Positions 29,673 to 35,018 of a stretch of DNA of 35,018 bases are shown one piece after another. Under the pieces are notes generated by a model. The model was not told the DNA's origin and ran no database searches. It saw nothing but the letters and a program-made list of their open reading frames with translations. Numbering within the stretch: position 1 is the stretch's first letter; the number at the start of each line of letters is the position of its first letter. The stretch is taken from positions 1 to 35,018 of the forward strand of contig CACWZZ010000023.1 of assembly GCA_902765485.1 (NCBI GenBank), given 5' to 3'. The position numbers were made by a program, and so were the translations under genes. This DNA is from an uncultured Bacteroidales bacterium (GTDB lineage Bacteria > Bacteroidota > Bacteroidia > Bacteroidales > Paludibacteraceae).

Positions 29673-31784
29673 TTAATCTACCTTTTTTAATACCACCGCG
29701 CTTCTTGCCGGCAGGTACATCTTCAGCCATCCCTTGCCGTCCTTGGCGTACAACTCGTCGTGCTCCGTGAAATGCGCTACCGAGTCGTCGCTCAGACCGA
29801 AACCGGCGAACTCTTTGGCGTCGGTGTTGAGCACCACTTTGTATTGACCTTCCGGCACCAGCATGCCATAGTCGGTGAAGGACTTCTGTCCGTTCCAGTT
29901 GAAGATGAACAGCAGGTCTCCGCGGGAATAAGCCACCACTTGGTCGCCCTCGTTGTCCCACCATTTCATCACCCACGGCAGATGTTTGCCAATGTTGTAT
30001 TTCTTCTCCTCCGCCGTCGGGTTCTGGGTCAGCAGGTGCTCTTTCAGCAAGTGGATCATTGCCCCGTCGAAGCGGTTGAGGTCCGCGAAGAAATAGTTGG
30101 GGTTGTCCACCAGCTCCCATTGACGGCGGGCGTACTTGTAACTCCAGCCGTTGCCCTCGCGCGGGAAGTCGATCCATTCCGGATGTCCGAACTCATTGCC
30201 CATGAAGGTCAGGTATCCGCCGTTGATGGTACTTGCCGTCACCAGACGAATCATCTTATGCAACGCGATACCGCGGTCCACCATGTAGGTCGAATGACCG
30301 TGCTCGAAATGCCAGTACATGTCGGCATCCACGAGACGGAAGATAATAGTCTTGTCGCCCACCAGCGCTTGGTCGTGGCTCTCGGCATAGGAGATCGTCT
30401 TCTCGTCCTCGCGCCGGTTCGTCATCTCGAACAGGATATGACCGGCTTTCCAGTCCTCATCCTTGACCTCCTTGATATATTTGATCCAGAAATCAGGAAT
30501 ACCCATCGCCAGCCGGTAGTCGAATCCTACGCCACCGTCCTCTATTTTAGCCGCCAGCCCCGGCATGCCGCTCATCTCTTCGGCAATGGTGATGGCGTCG
30601 GGTTTGACCTGATGGATCACTTTGTTCGCCAGCGTCAGATACATGATCGCGTCGCCGTCTTCGTTGCCGTTGAAATACGAACCGTAGCCGTTGAAATCTT
30701 CGCCCAGACCGTGGCTGAGGTAGATCATACTGGTCACGCCGTCGAAACGGAAACCGTCGAAGTCATATTCGTCGAGCCAGAACTTGCAGTTCGAAAGCAG
30801 GAAATGGAGCACTTCGTTTTTGCCGTAGTTGAAACAGAGGCTGTCCCAAGCCGGGTGCTCGCGGCGCGCGCCGTCATGGAAATATTGGTACGGCGTGCCG
30901 TCGAAATTACCCAATCCCTCCAGCTCATTCTTCACCGCGTGGCTGTGCACGAGGTCCATGATGACCTTCATACCCCTGCCGTGCGCGTCGTCGATGAGCG
31001 CTTTCAGCTCGTTCGGCGTACCGAAACGGCTGCTGGCAGCGAAGAAATTGGACACATGGTATCCGAACGAACCATAATACGGGTGCTCCTGGATCGCCAT
31101 GATCTGGACGCAGTTATAACCTAATTCAGCGATACGCGGCAGCACGTCGCGGCGGAACTCCTCATAGGAATTGACTTTCTGCTCGGAGGAAGACATACCG
31201 ATATGGCACTCGTAAATATACAGCCCGTCTTTGCCTGCTTTCTTCGCTTTCGCGGAGTTACGATGTTTCCATTCGTATTCGGGTTCGTCCCAAACCTGCG
31301 CGGAGAAGATCTTGGTGTTCTCGTCCTGCACCACGCGGCGCACATAGGACGGGATTCGTTCGCCGTAGCCGCCGTTCCACTCCACCAGCAGTTTGTATAA
31401 CTGCTCGTGCTTGATAGCCTCTTCCGGCAGCTTGGCTTCCCAAACGCCGTTGCCTATCGGCTGCAGACGATACGCCTCGTCTTTCTGCCAGCCGTTCATG
31501 TCACCTTTGATATAGATCGCCGTCGCGTTCGGTGCCCACTCGCGGAGGATCCATTGCTTGTTAGCGCGGTCGTGATGAAGACCGAAATAGAGGTATCCGC
31601 TCGCCCAATCAGCTAAAGCATGATCTTTCTCCTTCCCTTTAGGGAGGGTCGGGGTAGGCTCCCCCAATAGTTCCGCTTCCTTGCGCGCAGCGTATTCCGC
31701 ACGCGCCTGCAGAGCACACTCGTACGGCGCGAGATAAGGATCACGCGCTACGATCGGCAGATGTTGTTCTTTCTTCGTTGCCAT
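29673..31784 (-). CDS. glgB: 1,4-alpha-glucan branching enzyme (GH13_8)
   Basis: The 703-residue protein has a CBM48-like region (about 58-150) and a GH13 barrel: MDLVHSHAVKN, FRFDGVTSMIY (nucleophile D348), TIAEEMSG (acid E402) and YAESHDQ (about 465-472). The sequence resembles the eukaryotic-type branching enzymes (GH13_8) found in Bacteroidetes. It introduces alpha-1,6 branches into glycogen. The ATG at 31784 is preferred over a TTG at 31799. Residues about 41-53 (GEPTPTLPKGKEK) are encoded by a GC-rich palindromic repeat in the N-terminal helical extension. It lies 40 nt after yhcH. Confidence 0.95.
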   Translation of the reverse strand: MATKKEQHLPIVARDPYLAPYECALQARAEYAARKEAELLGEPTPTLPKGKEKDHALADWASGYLYFGLHHDRANKQWILREWAPNATAIYIKGDMNGWQKDEAYRLQPIGNGVWEAKLPEEAIKHEQLYKLLVEWNGGYGERIPSYVRRVVQDENTKIFSAQVWDEPEYEWKHRNSAKAKKAGKDGLYIYECHIGMSSSEQKVNSYEEFRRDVLPRIAELGYNCVQIMAIQEHPYYGSFGYHVSNFFAASSRFGTPNELKALIDDAHGRGMKVIMDLVHSHAVKNELEGLGNFDGTPYQYFHDGARREHPAWDSLCFNYGKNEVLHFLLSNCKFWLDEYDFDGFRFDGVTSMIYLSHGLGEDFNGYGSYFNGNEDGDAIMYLTLANKVIHQVKPDAITIAEEMSGMPGLAAKIEDGGVGFDYRLAMGIPDFWIKYIKEVKDEDWKAGHILFEMTNRREDEKTISYAESHDQALVGDKTIIFRLVDADMYWHFEHGHSTYMVDRGIALHKMIRLVTASTINGGYLTFMGNEFGHPEWIDFPREGNGWSYKYARRQWELVDNPNYFFADLNRFDGAMIHLLKEHLLTQNPTAEEKKYNIGKHLPWVMKWWDNEGDQVVAYSRGDLLFIFNWNGQKSFTDYGMLVPEGQYKVVLNTDAKEFAGFGLSDDSVAHFTEHDELYAKDGKGWLKMYLPARSAVVLKKVD
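31631..31665. repeat. GC-rich palindromic repeat inside glgB
   Basis: CCTTCCC (31631-31637) and GGGAGGG (31642-31648) around TTTA, followed by TCGGGGTAGGC. One mismatch in the stem. It encodes PTPTLPKG of the branching enzyme. Confidence 0.7.
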
Positions 31785-31793
31785 GGTATTAAT

Positions 31794-31824
31794 CTTCAAA
31801 TTATCAAATTATCAAATCTTCAAA
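31794..31824. repeat. TCAAATTATCAAATTA repeat filling the yhcH-glgB gap
   Basis: The gap between the yhcH stop and the glgB ATG is nearly all made of the unit TCAAATTA or CTTCAAATT. This is another member of the AT-rich gap-filling class. Confidence 0.7.
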
Positions 31825-32280
31825 TTACTGATTCACTTTCGCTTTGACGATCAACTTGCGGTACTCCTTGCCCGGAGCGATACCCGGTTGGTGGGCATCC
31901 GAAGGGAAGAAGACAGCGAAATGACCCGCCGGCACAGTGAACTTAGCCGTGGCCTTGTCGCCGTAGAACTCTACATCCTTGCCCTCGTCATACTCCTGAG
32001 TCACGTCCTGGCAATCCACTTGGGCTTTCCATCCCATGACCTCGTCATCGCCCAGAGGAATCTGGATATCCAGATAGTCGCGGTGCGCCTCCATACGGCA
32101 TTTGGGCTCCTCTTTGCCCTTGAAATCCACAATGTTGACGTACAGATCCTTGCCGTCCAGATAGATCTTACATGCCGGCAGCTCCTCCAGATCATTGTCG
32201 TTGTAGAACTGCATAAACTCTTTCAAACCCGGTACGCTGTCGAAATACCAATCAGCGTTCTCTAATTTGTCTAGTATCAT
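31825..32280 (-). CDS. YhcH/YjgK/YiaL-family cupin protein
   Basis: The 151-residue protein matches the YhcH / DUF386 family of metal-binding cupins, with MEAHRDYLDIQIPL and FFPSDAHQPGIA carrying conserved His residues. Members are linked to sugar metabolism, including sialic acid and beta-galactosides; the substrate here is unknown. It is the first gene of the minus-strand group that includes glgB and nagB. The promoter is at 32311-32342, divergent from the thiamine-type receptor. Confidence 0.88.
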   Translation of the reverse strand: MILDKLENADWYFDSVPGLKEFMQFYNDNDLEELPACKIYLDGKDLYVNIVDFKGKEEPKCRMEAHRDYLDIQIPLGDDEVMGWKAQVDCQDVTQEYDEGKDVEFYGDKATAKFTVPAGHFAVFFPSDAHQPGIAPGKEYRKLIVKAKVNQ

Positions 32281-32310
32281 AAACTTGTTATTTTAGATAA
32301 ATTTTGCGTG

Positions 32311-32342
32311 CAAAATTAGTAAAAAAAAATCATATACGCAAG
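32311..32342 (-). promoter_or_regulatory. Promoter of the yhcH-glgB-tlpA-nagB group
   Basis: On the minus strand, CTTG (32342-32339) and TAATTTTG (32318-32311) are 20 nt apart. The -7 box runs into TTTTGCACGCAAAA. Confidence 0.72.
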
Positions 32343-32347
32343 AATTA

Positions 32348-32379
32348 TTTGCACATTTGCAAAAAAAGCAGTACTTTTG
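32348..32379 (+). promoter_or_regulatory. Promoter of the riboswitch-controlled receptor
   Basis: TTTG (32348-32351) and TACTTTTG (32372-32379) are 20 nt apart, giving a transcript that starts about 15-20 nt before the riboswitch P1 stem. It is back to back with the yhcH promoter. Confidence 0.75.
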
Positions 32380-32402
32380 CACCCGATTTACATTCTGTTA
32401 GA

Positions 32403-32496
32403 TTCATTCGGGGTGCTGGAAGCAGGGACAAACGTCCTATTCGGCTGAGATCATACCCGTAGAACTTGAACAGATAATACTGTTAAAGGAAATGAA
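32403..32496 (+). promoter_or_regulatory. TPP (thiamine) riboswitch
   Basis: The conserved thi-box pieces appear in order: CGGGGTGC (32409-32416), GGCTGAGA-TCATACCC (about 32443-32458), GTAGAACTTGAACAG (about 32459-32473) and GATAATACTGTTAAAGGA (32473-32490). A short variable hairpin (GGGACAAACGTCC) lies between the first two. The P1 stem is TTCATT (32403-32408) with AATGAA (32491-32496), which contains the start codon ATG at 32492-32494. ACTTGA in place of the usual ACCTGA is one deviation. The location upstream of a TonB-dependent receptor fits thiamine uptake control. Confidence 0.9.
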
Positions 32497-34882
32497 AAAA
32501 TCCACATTCTTTATCAACCACGCATGGTTGATGCTTTGGGGCGCATGGACGCTCTTTGCTGCGCAAGTGAGTGCGCAGACCACCGCGCAGGACTCTGCGC
32601 AAGTTCTTCCGTTCGACACGCTGAACGCGAGTGATTTCCGGATTGAGGAGATCGAGGTTACCGCTACGCGGGTACAACAGACCACCCTTTCCCACCAAGT
32701 AACGGACAACAAATCGCTGAACCGTGATAACACGGGTCAGAACCTGCCCTATCTGCTGAGCACCACGCCGGGTCTGCAGGTCACGAGCGACGACGGTCTG
32801 GGTATCGGTTACACCTATTTTCGCGTGCGCGGAACCGACCACACGCGCATCAACATGACCGTGAACGATGTGCCGCTGAACGACGGAGAGAGCCAGACCG
32901 TCTTCTGGGTCAACATGACGGATATGGCATCCAGCATGAGCAGTATTGACGTGCAGCGCGGCGTGGGTACCAGCACCAACGGCTCGGCTTCTTTCGGCGC
33001 GAGTCTGAACATGCAGACGAACGACCCGATGCTCATCAGCCGTCATCTCGCGGAAGACCGGAGTCACGTGACCCTCGCCTTCAACGGAGGTATGTACAAG
33101 ACCTTCAAAGAGATGGTGAATGCCCACATCGTGCTACCCGGCAGATGGGTTGCCAACGCACGGTTCAGTAAGGTCAATTCAGATGGATTCCTCTACCGCA
33201 CCGGCAGCGATCTATATAGCTACTACGGCGATCTTGGTTGGTACGGCAAACAGACCCAGGTGGTAGCCCGTCTCTTCGGAGGAAAAGAAAAAACAGGAAT
33301 GGGTTGGGACGGCGTGGATTATAACACCGCCTACGGTATCAACGGTGCCGACAGACGCTATAACCCTGCGGGTGAATATACCGTCAAAGATAGCCAAGGA
33401 AACGACTCCACCGTCTATTACTCCAACCAGACGGACAACTACGCCCAGCAGCATGCCCAGATAGCCGTCACCCATCGTTTCACCCCTCAATGGAGCCTCA
33501 ACGCCACCCTCCATTATACCCACGGAGGCGGTTACTACGAGCAATACGAGAACAAGGCACTGAAGTATTTCAACCTGCTGCCCTATACCGATGCTGACCA
33601 AGGCAAAGTGGAAAAGAGCGACGGCATCTACCGCAAGAACCTGAATAACCATTTCTACGGAGCTGTCCTCTCCGCCAAATACACCTCCGAAGCAGTGCAG
33701 GCGCAAATCGGAGCCGCAGCCAATGACTATATCGGCGCCCATTGGGGCGAACTGCTTTGGGTCAGCGATCCTCATTACTCCCAAACGATCCCTTACGCCT
33801 ATGAGTTCTACCGCGCTAACAGCCGCAAAGTGGATGCCAATATCTACGCCAAAGCGAATTGGCATATTATCCACCGCGCCCAAGAGCGTCTGTCGCTCTA
33901 CGCCGACCTGCAATACCGGTATGTGCGCTATCGGATGGCAGGCATCAATGCCGATGCGCTGAAAAAGTATGCGGACCAACCGGACCTGACCGAGCTGCCG
34001 CTGCTGGTACAATACCATTTCTTCAACCCCAAAGCCGGACTCACCTACCAAAACCACGGTCATCTGTTAGCAGGTTCGTTCGCCATGGCAAACCGCGATC
34101 CCAGTCGCGACAATTACACGGAGAACATCATTTACGACCGCACGACGAAGACCTACTCCGGCAAGATGCCGCAGGCGGAGACGCTGTACGACTATGAACT
34201 GGGTTACTCCTACGCGCACACGCGGTTTAACATAGGACTCAACCTCTATTTCATGGACTACGACAACCAACTGGTCCTCACCGGCCGCGTCAACGACGTG
34301 GGCAAACAGTCCACCACCAACGTCAAAGACTCCTACCGCATGGGTATGGAGTTGAGCGCCGGAGTGAAAATCACCTCTTGGTTCCGGTGGGAAGGAAACA
34401 TAGTGCTCTCGCGCAATAAGATCCGGAACTATACCGAGACGATCACCCACTATGACGAGAACTGGAATTGGGTGGGCGAAGAAGAAGTGTTCTTCAAAGA
34501 GACGACGATCGCTTTCTCGCCGATGGTGACGGGAATGAGCTTGTTCACTTTCGACATCGCAGGCTTCGTAGGCACCATCCAGACCAACGTCACCGGAAAA
34601 CAGTATCTGGACAACACCCAGAACGAGACAGCGGCGCTCAAAGCCTACACCACGACCAACGTGAACCTGCAATACAGCCTGCCGATGCAGAAATGGGGAG
34701 AGGGAAAGAAAGGTGTTCCGGAGGTGAAACTCCTATGCCGGATCAATAATATCTTCAACGCCAAATATGCGTCCAACGGCGGCAGCGACTGCTCTTATTT
34801 CCAGAATGGCAAAGCCTGCTGGCCCTGGTACTACGCCCAAGCCGGCATCAACGTCCACGCCGGTTTTGTCGTACAATGGTAA
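32492..34882 (+). CDS. TPP-riboswitch-controlled TonB-dependent outer-membrane receptor
   Basis: The 796-residue protein has a signal peptide (about 1-28), a TonB-box-like region (EEIEVTATRVQ, about 52-62) and a plug domain (about 75-190, RVRGTDHTRINMTVNDVPLN). A beta-barrel follows, ending in NVHAGFVVQW with a terminal aromatic residue. It lacks the N-terminal CarboxypepD-like domain of SusC proteins. The TPP riboswitch directly in front makes thiamine, or a thiamine precursor or phosphate, the probable substrate, as for the thiamin-regulated receptors known in Bacteroidetes. The ATG is the one in the riboswitch P1 stem. No other thiamine gene lies in the window, so the cognate inner-membrane transporter is elsewhere. 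Confidence 0.9.
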   Translation: MKKSTFFINHAWLMLWGAWTLFAAQVSAQTTAQDSAQVLPFDTLNASDFRIEEIEVTATRVQQTTLSHQVTDNKSLNRDNTGQNLPYLLSTTPGLQVTSDDGLGIGYTYFRVRGTDHTRINMTVNDVPLNDGESQTVFWVNMTDMASSMSSIDVQRGVGTSTNGSASFGASLNMQTNDPMLISRHLAEDRSHVTLAFNGGMYKTFKEMVNAHIVLPGRWVANARFSKVNSDGFLYRTGSDLYSYYGDLGWYGKQTQVVARLFGGKEKTGMGWDGVDYNTAYGINGADRRYNPAGEYTVKDSQGNDSTVYYSNQTDNYAQQHAQIAVTHRFTPQWSLNATLHYTHGGGYYEQYENKALKYFNLLPYTDADQGKVEKSDGIYRKNLNNHFYGAVLSAKYTSEAVQAQIGAAANDYIGAHWGELLWVSDPHYSQTIPYAYEFYRANSRKVDANIYAKANWHIIHRAQERLSLYADLQYRYVRYRMAGINADALKKYADQPDLTELPLLVQYHFFNPKAGLTYQNHGHLLAGSFAMANRDPSRDNYTENIIYDRTTKTYSGKMPQAETLYDYELGYSYAHTRFNIGLNLYFMDYDNQLVLTGRVNDVGKQSTTNVKDSYRMGMELSAGVKITSWFRWEGNIVLSRNKIRNYTETITHYDENWNWVGEEEVFFKETTIAFSPMVTGMSLFTFDIAGFVGTIQTNVTGKQYLDNTQNETAALKAYTTTNVNLQYSLPMQKWGEGKKGVPEVKLLCRINNIFNAKYASNGGSDCSYFQNGKACWPWYYAQAGINVHAGFVVQW

Positions 34883-34883
34883 A

Positions 34884-34951
34884 TGTCTTATCCTGAAATA
34901 GGTTTACTCATAAAACTGGTAAAAAGTGTCAAATTTTAAGATTTTAGTTTT
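34884..34951 (+). mobile_element. Probable left end of an IS3-type element
   Basis: Immediately after the receptor stop the sequence reads TGTCTTATCCTGAAATAGG and then an AT-rich leader into a transposase-like ORF. The TG start and the layout (short terminal sequence, then OrfA) resemble IS3-family elements. The right end lies outside the window, so inverted repeats and target duplication cannot be seen. Confidence 0.5.
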
Positions 34952-35018
34952 ATGAAACAACCCAAAAATCATTATTCTGAGTCGTTCAAGCAACAAGTTT
35001 TGGAAGACTATTTTCAAT
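34952..35018 (+). CDS. Start of a transposase OrfA-like protein (partial)
   Basis: The open frame encodes 22 residues to the window end, beginning MKQPKNHYSESFKQQVLEDY. The pattern HYSESFKQQVLEDY matches the first helix of IS3/IS911-type OrfA helix-turn-helix proteins (typically YSxEFKxxVVxEY). It begins 69 nt after the receptor stop. The rest is cut off, so subgroup and intactness cannot be judged. Confidence 0.65.
   Translation, partial: MKQPKNHYSESFKQQVLEDYFQ

Noticed and set aside
29760-31124. 454-residue plus-strand frame over glgB
   Set aside because: It is a shadow of glgB, which has all GH13 motifs on the minus strand.
31785-31799. TTG start for glgB
   Set aside because: It lies in the AT repeat; the ATG at 31784 begins a typical MATKK N-terminus.

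Overview
The window looks like a chromosome segment of a Bacteroidetes bacterium, most likely an uncultured gut-type Bacteroidales. Supporting signs are a SusC/SusD pair in a polysaccharide utilization locus (PUL), a membrane-bound TPR/HTH regulator of SusR type, a BspA-like LRR protein, lipobox-bearing lipoproteins, and promoters with the Bacteroidetes -33 TTTG / -7 TAnnTTTG boxes.

Layout. Positions 1-475 hold a cut-off minus-strand ORF and non-coding sequence with two hairpins. Positions 476-17539 are a minus-strand carbohydrate locus. It reads from the regulator (15995-17539), with its own terminator, into SusC, SusD, a SusE-like lipoprotein, a GH66 dextranase-type enzyme and a SusB-type GH97 alpha-glucosidase. 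These are followed by a secreted starch-binding-like protein, a 1430-residue InlB-repeat protein and a small membrane-anchored protein. GH66 plus GH97 plus SusC/D/E plus regulator suggests uptake and breakdown of dextran or related alpha-1,6-glucan. Positions 17818-21149 carry cca and parE on the plus strand. Positions 21200-23629 carry, on the minus strand, cysS, an M15-like lipoprotein and a small Cys-rich membrane protein. Positions 23700-24130 are a repeat island ahead of cysS. Then come an LRR_5 protein (24130-26784), a structured non-coding stretch (26785-27281), an MNT/HEPN gene pair, and a minus-strand group yhcH-glgB-tlpA-nagB (28263-32280) for intracellular sugar and glycogen metabolism.

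The right end (32348-34882) carries a promoter, a TPP riboswitch and a TonB-dependent receptor, so the receptor is probably a thiamine-type outer-membrane transporter. The receptor's start codon appears to lie inside the riboswitch P1 helix. The window ends in what looks like the left end of an IS3-type element.

The most unusual property of the window is its density of short dispersed repeats. GC-rich palindromes, TACAAGG-type repeats and GGCTGA repeats lie both between genes and in frame inside housekeeping and PUL genes: GH97 (three places, including its signal peptide), cca, glgB, cysS and a small membrane protein. AT-rich repeats almost completely fill several intra-operon gaps. A second recurrent element is a set of seven promoters whose -33 and -7 boxes always span exactly 32 nt, five of them running into a TTTGCA-n-GCAAA palindrome.
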